Of a stretch of DNA of 64,000 nt, positions 32,771-41,864 are shown piece by piece. The translations under genes and the position numbers were made by a program. This stretch comes from Paenibacillus pedocola. GTDB taxonomy: Bacteria; Bacillota; Bacilli; Paenibacillales; Paenibacillaceae. Location of the stretch: assembly GCF_031599675.1 (NCBI RefSeq), contig NZ_CP134223.1:3410001-3474000 (forward strand), in the 5' to 3' direction. The notes beneath the pieces were generated by a model. It had not been told where the DNA came from and did no database searches. It worked only from the letters and a program-made list of their open reading frames with translations. Every line of letters starts with the position of its first letter. Within the stretch, counting starts at the first letter, position 1.

Positions 32771-33193
32771 ATGATAACACTTTTGTACTTTTTGACTGGA
32801 GCAGAGGTCTTATGGTTATTGCGCCAGTTATGGCCCGTTCGTTCAGTTTCCTATATGAATGTTCACAACTGGATCCAAGCTAAGGAAAGTTTAAATTTGA
32901 AAATGCTCGATGTCAGGGATGCTTCGGATTATTTGGAAGGACATATTTCCGGCTCGATAAATATATCTTTAGGGCGTCTTCCTTATGTATGGCAACACGA
33001 TCTATTTCCTGATGATAATGTACTAATTCTGTCCAACAATTGGTACCAAAGTAATAAAGCAGCAAGAATCCTCCGTAAGCTTGGATTCCACAGTTTGTTC
33101 GCCATACAAGGTAATGTTTGCTCTGCACAAGCAGACTTTCAAAAAACACCAGCAAAAGGAGGAAGGCATTGTGGACACAGGTTTAATCATTAA
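32771..33193 (+). CDS. Membrane-anchored rhodanese-like protein lacking the catalytic Cys
   Basis: About 140 residues from ATG 32771 (AAAGGA site). One helix near the N-terminus, then a rhodanese fold: 'LKMLDVRDASDYLEGHISGSINISL'. The active loop reads 'LILSNNWYQSNKAARIL', with Ser/Asn where Cys and the CxxxxR loop should be. It may be a pseudo-enzyme that binds a partner. It overlaps the next rhodanese gene by 23 nt. Confidence 0.75.
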   Translation: MITLLYFLTGAEVLWLLRQLWPVRSVSYMNVHNWIQAKESLNLKMLDVRDASDYLEGHISGSINISLGRLPYVWQHDLFPDDNVLILSNNWYQSNKAARILRKLGFHSLFAIQGNVCSAQADFQKTPAKGGRHCGHRFNH

Positions 33194-33557
33194 CATTGCA
33201 GTGATTGTATTGTTGCTCTGGTTTGTCTATTCCCGTATAAGACCAGCTAAAGGATTAAAGGCGCTCAGCGCTAAAGATTTCCAAAATGTGATGGAGAGCA
33301 GTGATAAACGGTTGCTCATAGATGTACGGGAGCCGGGAGAGTATAAGACTGGATATATCAACGGTGCGAAGAACATTCCATTATCCCAGCTGTCGGGTCG
33401 CTTAGGGGAAATACCTAAGGAAAAAGATGTTTTTCTATACTGCCGTAGTGGTATGCGAAGCAAGAATGCGGCAAGAATTCTGCTGAAAAACGGTCATACA
33501 GAGCTTGTTCACCTGCAAGGTGGCTTAAGCGCGTGGAGCGGTAAGCTGAAACGTTGA
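33171..33557 (+). CDS. Membrane-anchored rhodanese
   Basis: About 128 residues from GTG, with AAAGGAGG in front. One N-terminal helix ('LIINIAVIVLLLWFVYS'), then a rhodanese with an intact loop 'YCRSGMRSKNAAR'. The pair of this active and the preceding inactive membrane rhodanese suggests a heteromeric complex at the membrane. Confidence 0.88.
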   Translation: MDTGLIINIAVIVLLLWFVYSRIRPAKGLKALSAKDFQNVMESSDKRLLIDVREPGEYKTGYINGAKNIPLSQLSGRLGEIPKEKDVFLYCRSGMRSKNAARILLKNGHTELVHLQGGLSAWSGKLKR

Positions 33558-33611
33558 TAAGGGATTCATCCGTTTAGGATAGAAAAATTAACATCAAGAG
33601 GATGATGCGTA

Positions 33612-33995
33612 GTGTTCCATTACACTGTTGAAACAACCAAATCACCTGAAGAAGCAATCTTAGCACTTACAGAAAACTTGAAAGCAGAGAAGTTCGGCGT
33701 TCTTTGGCAGATGGATATGAAGGAGAAACTTCAGGAAAAAGGCGTAGAACTTGAGATGACCTATCATATCCTGGAGGTTTGTAATCCGGTTGAAGCGAAG
33801 CGCGTGTTGTCCGAAAATGCTCTCGTTGGTTATTTTCTTCCTTGCAAGCTTGTAGTGTATGAAGAAAACGGTACTACTAAGATCGGGTTGCCGAGACCAA
33901 CAAGTCTTATTGGGCTAATTGAAAATGACAAGTTAATGTCTATCGCATCCGATATCGAGAAGCGACTTATCTCTTGTGTAGATAAAAGTCAGTAA
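33612..33995 (+). CDS. DUF302-family protein
   Basis: 127 residues from GTG behind AGAGGATG. The DUF302 core is clear: 'FGVLWQMDMKEKLQEKGVE', 'YHILEVCNPVEAKRVLSENALVGYFLPCKLVVYEE'. Small stand-alone DUF302 proteins are frequent in sulfur, metal and anaerobic clusters but have no settled function. Two Cys may be relevant. It closes the rhodanese run. Confidence 0.88.
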   Translation: MFHYTVETTKSPEEAILALTENLKAEKFGVLWQMDMKEKLQEKGVELEMTYHILEVCNPVEAKRVLSENALVGYFLPCKLVVYEENGTTKIGLPRPTSLIGLIENDKLMSIASDIEKRLISCVDKSQ

Positions 33996-34012
33996 TATGA
34001 TTTCTACTTTAG

Positions 34013-34046
34013 TTAGTATGCTCTGATTGAATGGAGTGGATTTCAT
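34013..34046 (+). repeat. 34-bp dispersed repeat, copy 2
   Basis: 31 of 34 bases match 4331-4364. Here it follows the DUF302 gene and precedes a hairpin. Confidence 0.6.
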
Positions 34047-34055
34047 ATTAACTAC

Positions 34056-34086
34056 AGCCTAGTACCGGTCGGTACTGGGCTTGTTT
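34056..34086 (+). terminator. Stem-loop terminator after DUF302 gene
   Basis: AGTACCG pairs with CGGTACT around GT, extended by an outer GCC/GGC; followed by a T-rich run. Confidence 0.75.
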
Positions 34087-34146
34087 TATTTGGATGTGGC
34101 TTAACGGCTGATTGCCACATGTAAGCTGCTCGAAAGCGGGCGGTAA

Positions 34147-34266
34147 ATGTATGCTGTGCACATACTGCTTGGATGGATGACCCTAATAGTTATGATCGTC
34201 GGGTACCGTTTATTCATCAATAAGGTTCGTAACAATCAAATTAACTTAAAGGAAATAAGAGGTTAG
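34147..34266 (+). CDS. Short single-helix membrane peptide, possible remnant
   Basis: 39 codons: 'MYAVHILLGWMTLIVMIVGYRLF' then a basic tail. Weak site GGCGG. It may be the end of a lost membrane protein. Confidence 0.3.
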   Translation: MYAVHILLGWMTLIVMIVGYRLFINKVRNNQINLKEIRG

Positions 34267-34282
34267 TGGTGATGAGTAATCT

Positions 34283-34588
34283 TTATTCAACAACTTCCAT
34301 GAACTGTATTTGCGGAAATAAAACATTAATCAGTTCCGCAACCTGCGGGTCCTTGATTTGGTAGATAACTTCTAGTCCTTTTCTGGACCCTTCAATGATG
34401 CCGGCACCACGCAGCTTCTGTAAGTGCATGGACAGGGTGGATTGAGGAAGCTCTAGGCAGTTTTGCATTTCGGTCACATTACAGTTTGTTTTTTCTATCA
34501 ACCCTCGAATAATACAAAGGCGAACAGGGTGCGCGATGATTTTTAGCCATTCCGCTTTTCTAATATAGTGTTCTTCCAAAGAGGTCAC
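34283..34588 (-). CDS. ArsR-family repressor with conserved Cys triad (paralogue of 27833 gene)
   Basis: 101 residues. Winged helix: 'IAHPVRLCIIRGLIEK', 'LPQSTLSMHLQKLRGAGIIEG'. The Cys in 'RLCI' and the C-x7-C pair 'NCNVTEMQNCLEL' match the repressor at 27833. The short C-terminal extension differs. The upstream GATATTGAGATATAAA (34624-34639) is identical to the site of its paralogue, so both may bind the same operators. Confidence 0.85.
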   Translation of the reverse strand: MTSLEEHYIRKAEWLKIIAHPVRLCIIRGLIEKTNCNVTEMQNCLELPQSTLSMHLQKLRGAGIIEGSRKGLEVIYQIKDPQVAELINVLFPQIQFMEVVE

Positions 34589-34623
34589 TCCCTTATTGGT
34601 TTAGTCTTACATTATAACATCAT

Positions 34624-34639
34624 GATATTGAGATATAAA
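34624..34639 (-). promoter_or_regulatory. ArsR-type site shared with the 28164 operator
   Basis: 16 identical bases, GATATTGAGATATAAA, upstream of the second ArsR gene. Confidence 0.6.
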
Positions 34640-34782
34640 TACTACCCAATATTACAAGAACCACCAACCCAAATATAAGGGTAGATTCCGACCTAAATAC
34701 ATATGTACAAAATACGGGTTTTGTGAATAAGTTGTCATGCATAATGTTGTACAGCCTGATTAACACTGATTTTCATAAGAAT

Positions 34783-35232
34783 TTATTTAGCTTTGAGCTT
34801 ATTCATTAATGCTACTATCCGGTTGTTCTTTGTTTCTTCCTTTTTAGCAATTTCAATATAATTGATCTGCTCTCGTTTAAGGTAATCAGGCTGATTTAGA
34901 AATGTATTCAGAATGTGATGATCTTCAAGGTTCCTTGTAAGGTAATCTGGCAAAACAATATTACGGTTATTCTCAGATTGTTTAAGAATTACATGGACTT
35001 TATCTCCAAGCTCTTTATGCACAGCTCTACGGATAAATTCATTGTATACAAAATAATGCCCATTTTTTGACGGTAATAATGTATGGTCAAACTCGTGCCC
35101 GTCAACAATGATTTGAATAGTTACTCTACCGTTAGTATTGAATATTTCCTTTACTGAATAAGGAAAATAAACTACTTTCCATTTCATTTTACCTTCCAGC
35201 ATCTTGATCTCACTATCAAATTCATAGACCAT
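34783..35232 (-). CDS. DUF1905/YdeI-like protein
   Basis: About 149 residues; ATG 35232 follows AAGGAG by 11 nt. The N-terminal beta-barrel ('WKVVYFPYSVKEIFNTNGRVTIQIIVDGHEF') is DUF1905; the C-terminal helices ('FLNQPDYLKREQINYIEIAKKEETKNNRIVALMNKLKAK') are YdeI-like. Function unknown. Confidence 0.8.
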   Translation of the reverse strand: MVYEFDSEIKMLEGKMKWKVVYFPYSVKEIFNTNGRVTIQIIVDGHEFDHTLLPSKNGHYFVYNEFIRRAVHKELGDKVHVILKQSENNRNIVLPDYLTRNLEDHHILNTFLNQPDYLKREQINYIEIAKKEETKNNRIVALMNKLKAK

Positions 35233-35464
35233 ACTGATTAACACTCCTTAGAATAAGAAAGCTTATTTCCATATTAGGCTAGAACTTTTCACCCTGAATC
35301 ACTACATTAACAAAATATGGAATGTAGTGACTGTATTCTTGCTCTCCATGAAAAAAACCTTCTCATTCCAGGCAGTGGCTTTGGCAAATTTGTGAACCCC
35401 AATTTATTTAACAGTAAACCCTAAATTTCAACATGCAAAACAAACCCTGAATTAATATTGAGGA

Positions 35465-36748
35465 TCAACGGCTGCCCCGTTCCACTCCACCTGAAAGTTC
35501 TAATGTTAAGGGTCTCAATGCCTTGGTATGATTCAGGTAGATAAAAGCGTCGTAACGCTTTGAGATCACAGTCGGCACATAGTTACCTCTCTCCCGTTCA
35601 GGATGATACACCACTCCAATGGCACGATGCCCTACCATCATCTCATCAAGTGCCGGATTCTCCTTGTCCATTAATAGCAGCTGATCCCGAGCTCCGTTTC
35701 TGTGCAGAAGTTCTTCCCAGCTGTTCTTGATTGCGGGTGGCACCTTCATTTCCTGCATGGGTGCACCCCAGCTTTTGCCGGCAATGACAGTACCCTCATA
35801 AGTGCCAAAACCGATTGCGTACACTTGGCTGCCATGTTGTTCCCGCAGAAGCTGTCCAACGTTAACCATCCCTTCATCCACCATATCCGTTGCCCGGGCA
35901 TCTCCGATATGCGTATTATGCTCCCAGACCAGAACCCGTGAATTCTCCCCGTGAAATTCCATCAGCTTCTCCAGTGCCGATACCATGTGCCGGTCACGGA
36001 TGTTCCAGGAATCCGAGTCGTGGCGGATCATTGTTCGATAATACGATTCCGCACCTTTTACAGCCATTACATTTAATTCGGCACTTAGCGCATTCTCCTG
36101 ATCGTCCGGATGAGCTTCCTTCCATTTGTCCTGTAGCTTGCCAAGCAGGGTAATGACATCATCCTCACAGCCCTCCCCATACAAGGAAGCAGAAATCCCG
36201 TAAGATTGCTCATCTCTGCTAAAAGGTTCGAAGCATTCAAAAGCCTTCCGGGCTGCTTCAAGATCTGCTTGGTCGTGTGTAGCAAGATATTTCAGAATTT
36301 CATCCATGGACTCCCACAGACTGTATACATCAATCCCGTAAAAACCGACCTTTTCCTTATCAGGTTTATCCTTATTGAAATCACGAAGCCACTCTGCAAG
36401 CTCCTGAATCTCCTTGTTAGCCCACATCCAGGTTGGCCAGCGGTTAAAGTCATTCAATGCTGCTCCCGCATCAGCTGCGGCATCGGGATAACCTTTGATA
36501 TAACGGTTTAAGGTGTAACAGGAAGGCCAATCCCCTTCTACTGCTATGAACCGGAATCCGTGCTCTGCAATCAGGCGTTTAGACAGCTCTGCGCGGACCG
36601 AATAGAACTCCGAGGTTCCATGCGAAGCTTCACCTAAAAGCACATACTGGGCTTTTTCCGCATGCTGTATCAGCTTGTCCATCGATTCTTTAGTTCCAAA
36701 GGGTATAGCCAGCTGGCTTATGGATTCCATAATTAACGATTCGCTCAT
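35465..36748 (-). CDS. Erythromycin-esterase family protein
   Basis: 427 residues. Family motifs: 'VLLGEASHGTSEFYSVRAEL' with Glu and His, 'FIAVEGDWPSCYTLNRYIKG', 'KVGFYGIDVYSLWESM', 'VLVWEHNTHIGDARATDM'. The putative metal-independent hydrolase site (E/H pair and WEHNAH-like motif) is intact. Related proteins include macrolide esterases Ere, but most chromosomal members have unknown substrates. Monocistronic. Confidence 0.9.
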   Translation of the reverse strand: MSESLIMESISQLAIPFGTKESMDKLIQHAEKAQYVLLGEASHGTSEFYSVRAELSKRLIAEHGFRFIAVEGDWPSCYTLNRYIKGYPDAAADAGAALNDFNRWPTWMWANKEIQELAEWLRDFNKDKPDKEKVGFYGIDVYSLWESMDEILKYLATHDQADLEAARKAFECFEPFSRDEQSYGISASLYGEGCEDDVITLLGKLQDKWKEAHPDDQENALSAELNVMAVKGAESYYRTMIRHDSDSWNIRDRHMVSALEKLMEFHGENSRVLVWEHNTHIGDARATDMVDEGMVNVGQLLREQHGSQVYAIGFGTYEGTVIAGKSWGAPMQEMKVPPAIKNSWEELLHRNGARDQLLLMDKENPALDEMMVGHRAIGVVYHPERERGNYVPTVISKRYDAFIYLNHTKALRPLTLELSGGVERGSR

Positions 36749-36849
36749 CTTTTATTTCTCCTCACATGATTTCATATTGTTCAAAGTTTGCACGTTTTGG
36801 AGTGAAAACATTCGGATTAGGGATTGGACTTGGTTATTTTTAACTGCAA

Positions 36850-36898
36850 ACAAAAAAACGGATACATAGTCCCTACATAGGACTGTATCCGTTTTTTG
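36850..36898. terminator. Bidirectional stem-loop terminator
   Basis: AAAAAACGGATACA pairs with TGTATCCGTTTTTT with an inner AGTCC/GGACT stem, between the two minus-strand genes. Confidence 0.85.
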
Positions 36899-36920
36899 TC
36901 GACGGGAATGCAAATTTAAG

Positions 36921-37706
36921 TTACGTGGACAATCCATTCAGCATCCGCAGCAGCTTCTGGTATTGGTCTAATGTGTAATCATCTTCTACTCTATAACCGG
37001 ATTTATAAAATATAATATCTCCCGTGCCATGGTCCAGCTGATGGTTTGCTTCAAGGATCCGTTTCAGGTTCTTAGCGGTTCCAACGCTTCCGGAAATAAT
37101 ATCTACATCGTCAGGAAACAGCTTTCTCAGCTCATTAGTGAAATATGGAAAATGCGTACAGCCTAATACAACAGTCCCGTACTGGCATAAATCAAACCTG
37201 GATAATTCATTCTTCAGATAGCCGATAACCTTCTCTTCGTTAAACTCGTACTTCTCCGCAAACTCTACCAGCGCCGGGAGCGCCAGACTGTCGACGATAT
37301 CCTGATGATCCAGACGCTTCACCAGATTATTGAATTTCTCCTCTTTCAGTGTAAGGTTCGTTGCCAATACAAGCACTTTTTTGCGGTTAACCTCCCACTT
37401 TTGCACAGCGGGTTTGACAGCAGGCTCTATACCCAGAATCGGAAAATCATACTTCTCACGGAGCTCCTCTATCGCAATACTGGTCGCAGTATTACAAGCA
37501 ATCACCAGAGCCTTAACACCCTGCGCAGCAATAAAATCAACGGCATTAAATATATAGTTTTTTACTTCTTCTTTGGGTTTCTCACCATAAGGTACATGTA
37601 CGGTATCTGCATAAAAAATGTAATCCTCGTTAGGCAGAAGCTGTAGCGCTTGATGAAGTACAGTAATACCACCGATCCCGGAATCAAAAAATCCTATCCG
37701 CATCAT
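36921..37706 (-). CDS. murI: Glutamate racemase
   Basis: 261 residues. The two catalytic Cys are in 'VIACNTATS' and 'VLGCTHFPYF'; substrate binding starts at 'FFDSGIGGITVL'. It interconverts L- and D-glutamate for peptidoglycan. Complete and of normal length. As a core gene it supports a chromosomal location. Confidence 0.96.
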   Translation of the reverse strand: MMRIGFFDSGIGGITVLHQALQLLPNEDYIFYADTVHVPYGEKPKEEVKNYIFNAVDFIAAQGVKALVIACNTATSIAIEELREKYDFPILGIEPAVKPAVQKWEVNRKKVLVLATNLTLKEEKFNNLVKRLDHQDIVDSLALPALVEFAEKYEFNEEKVIGYLKNELSRFDLCQYGTVVLGCTHFPYFTNELRKLFPDDVDIISGSVGTAKNLKRILEANHQLDHGTGDIIFYKSGYRVEDDYTLDQYQKLLRMLNGLST

Positions 37707-37777
37707 TTCACTCTTCTCTGTATGTTGTCGAATCTATTTTACCATGCAGCAGTTCTCTGCACCATTTCCAGCGACTA

Positions 37778-37832
37778 AATAAGTCAAAGCAGCAAATACC
37801 CTGTTAGGCAGAGTCATTGCTGCTTTGCTGGT
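37778..37832 (-). terminator. Stem-loop terminator after the amylase gene
   Basis: AAAGCAGCAA pairs with TTGCTGCTTT; it lies just downstream of the minus-strand gene that ends at 37851. Confidence 0.65.
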
Positions 37833-37850
37833 CTCTCCTATTGTATTAGC

Positions 37851-40800
37851 TTATTTCAAATACGTTCCTGTCTCACCGATTCCGCCGCTGCCATTTAAAA
37901 CATATACCCGTGCATTACCTTTACCGGAGCAGGTTAATGTGATTGTGCCGTTTGTAACCATTTTGCTGTCACCGGTCACTGCATCTACATAGGTGCCGTT
38001 AGGAATCCCGCTAAAAGTAGCATTGCCCGAGATCGTTACGAGCGCAAAGCTGTCTATCCCTTTGGAGGCGTCTGTGTATCTTCTCTTAAAAGCCAATTCA
38101 CCGCTCACGTTCTCCGTGGAATATTGGCCTTTTTGCAGTGCCGGCACGGCTCTCCGGATCAGATTAAGCTGCCGGATGTGCTTGGCCAGCGGATAATTGA
38201 GCGAATCAGCAAGCGTACCGGTTGCATTGGTATATTTCCCGAAATCCTGAACCGTCACGCTGCCTTCAATGTGGTCGCCATAGTAGGCACGTCCGGTTGT
38301 GCTGAGCGGCGCATTCGGGCCCGGATCGATAACTTTGCCTTTCTGGAATTCGATTTCGGATCCATAAAATATGGCCGGGATACCCCGGAAGGTGAACATT
38401 AGCGCCAGATTCTCAGCCCAGGTATCCTGCGTTCCGGCGAATCTTTGATTCTCCGGCGCCTGATCAGGTGCATAGTCATGGGAGTCCACGTAGGTCACAT
38501 TCCATGTAGCATCGTTATAATACTGATCACCGCTCCGCATACTGAAGGCTTCCTGCGCAGACTTGAACGCCCAGTGCATCGGAAAATCGATGACATCCAT
38601 GCCCGATTTCATTGAATAATCCGGAGCGTGATACGTATTGCCGATCAAAAAAGCATTGTTCGAGGTAGGCTGCCCTGCGGTTGTTGAGTTGTCCGCCCAT
38701 TCCTGTTCAACAGACAGCTTGTTGGAAGCGTAATCATTTTGACCGTCGCCAGGGTACGATTTCGCAGACTTCCAGGTATAGAACGGCGTTGAAATCGCCG
38801 GTATTCCGCTGTTCCATACATCTCTGTAGCGGGTGGCCACTTCACCAAAGATGAAGAAGTTAGAACCGCCTCTGGCTTTCCAGGCAGGCACAAAATACTT
38901 ATTGAAAATATAACGGCTCACATGCTTCACGGTATCCACGCGGAAGGCATCTACGCCCATATCGATATACTGGTTATAGCTGTCGATCAGATACTGATTC
39001 ACCACTGGGTTCTCGGTGTTGAGATCCACACAGTCACCGGCGATCTGTCCGGTCTGAACCGTGTAGGATTCCCAGGATAAGCTCTTCTCAGTATGATAGA
39101 TGTTATTGTTGGTTTCTGCTGTTTTCATAAGTGCTAGCCTTGCCTGATATTGCTGGTCGGGTGTCATGGTATCGTAATTGGCAGGCAGCTTATCCGTAAT
39201 TTTGAGCAGGTTAGCGATCGTATCTGCCTTGGTGGCATCTTTCTTGAACATCGGGAACAGATTCTCTTCCCCGAAGTTACCGGTATGATTAACAACAATG
39301 TCCTGGATGACCTTAATTCCTTTGGCATGAGCGGCAGTGATCAAATCCTGATAGGACGCACCAGCCGACTCATATCTTGGATCGACTTTGGCAAAATTGA
39401 TCGCATGATAGCCGTGGTAATCATAACCGCTGGCATTCTGTACGACAGGCGTAATCCAGATGGCGCTGAAGCCGAGCGCTTTGATATAATCGAGCTTTTG
39501 AATCAGCCCTTTGAAATCCCCTCTCCAGGCCGGATCTGAATCCGGATTCCCTGCTTTGGCGTCATCCCAGGCATGAACGTTGTTGCTGGTATCGCCATCG
39601 TAGAAGCGGGAAGTGATCACGAAATAAATGGAATCCTCCCGGAAGTCTCCTTTATTGCCAATACTGTACACAAAGCTTTGGGTGGTCCGGTTGCCGGCTG
39701 CGTCGATAACAAGGAACTTTAAGGTTGTGGTCTTGGAGATCAGAATCGATGGTCCGGCCAAACCAGCCAACGCATTCCCGGAAATATAGACTTTAGAGCC
39801 TGAAGTCGGTTCTGTACCATCATCTGTATAATACGCCGAAGTAGTTGCAGCTTTGTTGTCTTTGATATTGAAAGAGACGGTAACTGCAGTGGTGGATTGC
39901 CCCACTGGCAAATTGGCTGTAATGGTTGGAGCCTGCAGGTCGGCATTCAGATCAATTACATAGGCAAAAGATGCCACGCTGCCTGCCTGGCCGCTGCTAT
40001 TGACTCCAAAAGCCTTGATCGTCAAGGAGGAGGACACTTGAATTGGTGCTGTATACAAAACCGATGCTGTCGTCGGTGTTGTACCGTTGGTTGTGTAATA
40101 TATTTTATCGCTGCTGTTACTGCTGGTAAGTGCAATCGTTTGTGCGGAATCGTATGTTTTTGGAGCAGGTGAGACTGTGATTACCGGGATCTTAGGCGCT
40201 TCCGGATTGGTGTCATACCAGACGTTATCTGTGTAATACCAGCTCTCCTTGATAGTTCGCGCCAAGTCGGCTGTCTGTTTGCCATTGCTGTCGTTGAAGA
40301 TTAGGCTTGTGCCTGCTGCGCCGGCAATCGTATAGCTGTACCAGTCATTTCCGTCTGAATTCATCAGAATTCCCGGCCATGCCCCACTTATCGGGACCGT
40401 CGCCGGATTCAAATTCCAGTAATGAATACGGACCGCTGAATTCCATGTAGAAGGCTTTTTAAAATGAACCGTAATGCCGGTTGCCGTGGATGTTGGCATC
40501 GGTGAGACGGTAGCTGTCGGTGTCGCAGTTGGTGTGGCTGTGGGTGTGACTGTTGGGGTTACAGTTGGTGTTACTGTAGGAGTTGGAGTAGCTGTTGGAG
40601 TTACAGCTGGTGTGGATGTTGCCGTAGCTGTCGGTGTAGCCGTTGCTGTTGGCGTTGCAGTTGGAGAAGTCCCAGGCAGAACAGTTACATAATCTATATT
40701 AATATTTCCGCTGTCAGCCCCATCGTATTTATAGGCAATCGTATTATTGCCTGCCAGCAAGGTAAGCGGTTCTGTTTGATCGGACCAGGTATCCCAATTG

Positions 40801-41390
40801 GCCAGATTAGCCAAGGTGGTTTGTTTTACCTTTGTGCCGTTAACATAAACAGATAAAGTCTTGGCACTGCCGGAAGCGTTAGCGTAGTGCAGGGTTGCAT
40901 TATACGCTCCTGCAGCTGAGGCTTGCACAGTGAAGGTTGTAGACGCTCCGCTTGCTGTGTATCCGTCCACAAACCCGGTTCCGGAATAGCCGGAATGATT
41001 CGTATTGACTTTGGCGCCGCCTGACAGGACTGCACTTTCCGCTTCGTACTTCCCGGCGGCAGGGATAATGACGGTCCAGTTCTTCCCGCTGTTATTGTCC
41101 CAGCTGTCTGCCGGAGCCGTAATATGATAGCAATACGTTAATGTTGCACCTTCAGCGACAGTGATGTTGGCCGTGAATGTTGTTCCGCTCTTGGTCATGG
41201 CTGTATCCGTAAACGTCGTCCAGTTACTCGTAGTCCAATGCAAAGTTACAGCGGTCGCTGTAGTGTTTGTGTACGTGACTGTATAATTGGTATTACTGGC
41301 AGAAGCTCCGCCTGCTGTCCCGAACAAGCCGAAGCATAGGGCAATAATAACCAACCAAGAAAGAAAACGCCTCGTTTTATTTCTTACCAA
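37851..41390 (-). CDS. Multi-modular secreted alpha-amylase (GH13)
   Basis: 1179 residues from TTG with AGGAGG 7 nt upstream. Signal peptide to about residue 31; a CBM25-like starch module (about 33-110); a CBM6/35-like module ('YEAESAVLSGGAKV', about 113-240); a Thr-Pro linker (about 243-300); a second starch-binding module ('ITVHFKKPSTWNSAVRIHYW', about 303-395); two chitobiase-like repeats ('IYYTTNGTTPTTAS', 'AYYTDDGTEPTS'); then the GH13 barrel. Catalytic residues are the Asp in 'DAFRVDTVKH', the Glu in 'FFIFGEVATR' and the Asp in 'VTYVDSHDYA'. It should hydrolyse starch outside the cell. A LacI-type operator lies at 41433. Confidence 0.93.
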   Translation of the reverse strand: MVRNKTRRFLSWLVIIALCFGLFGTAGGASASNTNYTVTYTNTTATAVTLHWTTSNWTTFTDTAMTKSGTTFTANITVAEGATLTYCYHITAPADSWDNNSGKNWTVIIPAAGKYEAESAVLSGGAKVNTNHSGYSGTGFVDGYTASGASTTFTVQASAAGAYNATLHYANASGSAKTLSVYVNGTKVKQTTLANLANWDTWSDQTEPLTLLAGNNTIAYKYDGADSGNINIDYVTVLPGTSPTATPTATATPTATATSTPAVTPTATPTPTVTPTVTPTVTPTATPTATPTATVSPMPTSTATGITVHFKKPSTWNSAVRIHYWNLNPATVPISGAWPGILMNSDGNDWYSYTIAGAAGTSLIFNDSNGKQTADLARTIKESWYYTDNVWYDTNPEAPKIPVITVSPAPKTYDSAQTIALTSSNSSDKIYYTTNGTTPTTASVLYTAPIQVSSSLTIKAFGVNSSGQAGSVASFAYVIDLNADLQAPTITANLPVGQSTTAVTVSFNIKDNKAATTSAYYTDDGTEPTSGSKVYISGNALAGLAGPSILISKTTTLKFLVIDAAGNRTTQSFVYSIGNKGDFREDSIYFVITSRFYDGDTSNNVHAWDDAKAGNPDSDPAWRGDFKGLIQKLDYIKALGFSAIWITPVVQNASGYDYHGYHAINFAKVDPRYESAGASYQDLITAAHAKGIKVIQDIVVNHTGNFGEENLFPMFKKDATKADTIANLLKITDKLPANYDTMTPDQQYQARLALMKTAETNNNIYHTEKSLSWESYTVQTGQIAGDCVDLNTENPVVNQYLIDSYNQYIDMGVDAFRVDTVKHVSRYIFNKYFVPAWKARGGSNFFIFGEVATRYRDVWNSGIPAISTPFYTWKSAKSYPGDGQNDYASNKLSVEQEWADNSTTAGQPTSNNAFLIGNTYHAPDYSMKSGMDVIDFPMHWAFKSAQEAFSMRSGDQYYNDATWNVTYVDSHDYAPDQAPENQRFAGTQDTWAENLALMFTFRGIPAIFYGSEIEFQKGKVIDPGPNAPLSTTGRAYYGDHIEGSVTVQDFGKYTNATGTLADSLNYPLAKHIRQLNLIRRAVPALQKGQYSTENVSGELAFKRRYTDASKGIDSFALVTISGNATFSGIPNGTYVDAVTGDSKMVTNGTITLTCSGKGNARVYVLNGSGGIGETGTYLK

Positions 41391-41432
41391 ATAAATTACC
41401 TCCTCATCGAATGTGAATCGATTTTAGAATGC

Positions 41433-41444
41433 GCAAACGTTTGC
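41433..41444 (-). promoter_or_regulatory. LacI/CcpA-type operator (cre-like) of the amylase gene
   Basis: GCAAACGTTTGC is a perfect 12-bp palindrome 43 bp before the TTG start. It fits the LacI-family centre and, with TGCAAACGTTTGCG, nearly fits cre. Glucose or maltose control of the amylase is inferred. Confidence 0.75.
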
Positions 41445-41809
41445 AAGAATGAGAATAATAGAACACTTTAAGCATCGATGTTGTAGCATAACCACCCCCA
41501 GGGTCCGATGGGAAAGATCCATTGTATGCGTTTGCAAAACAAGATTTACATAAGGTGAAAACACGCCTCCCCTTATCCAATGAATTTTTCTTGATTCTGA
41601 TTATAGTGTCCCGCCTATTCCCGGTCAATGGATCTTTTGAGCTATAATCACAATTATTTTTCTAAATAATACTCACTCATTCTAATTATTAGGCATATAG
41701 AAACCGGTTTCCTATATTTTCAGAAAAACCTTGAGATATATTCTGTTTCTGCAGGAAATAGCCGTCTGGTTTATAGCTTTATTAACGTAAAATTTCTAGT
41801 TATTTAAAC

Positions 41810-41836
41810 AAAAAGAGGAGTTCAATTGAACCCCTC
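41810..41836 (-). terminator. Terminator of the GH87 gene
   Basis: On the minus strand GAGGGGTTCA pairs with TGAACTCCTC, followed by TTTTTG. Confidence 0.7.
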
Positions 41837-41864
41837 CGCTCTTCCTGCTTAACGCCCAATCCTA

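Larger units (their letters stand above)
41391..41864. other. Intergenic region between the two glucanase genes
   Basis: No gene seen. It contains the GCAAACGTTTGC operator (41433-41444), AT-rich DNA with promoter-like elements, and the downstream gene's terminator at 41810-41836. Confidence 0.5.

Noticed and set aside
36085..36511. Short frames on both strands inside the esterase
   Set aside because: Explained by the esterase reading frame, which has family motifs.
40474..40692. Val/Gly repeat frame on the plus strand
   Set aside because: Antisense shadow of the Thr-Pro linker of the amylase gene.
41404..41628. Minus-strand frame between the two glucanases
   Set aside because: Covers the operator and promoter region, no ribosome site, composition not protein-like.
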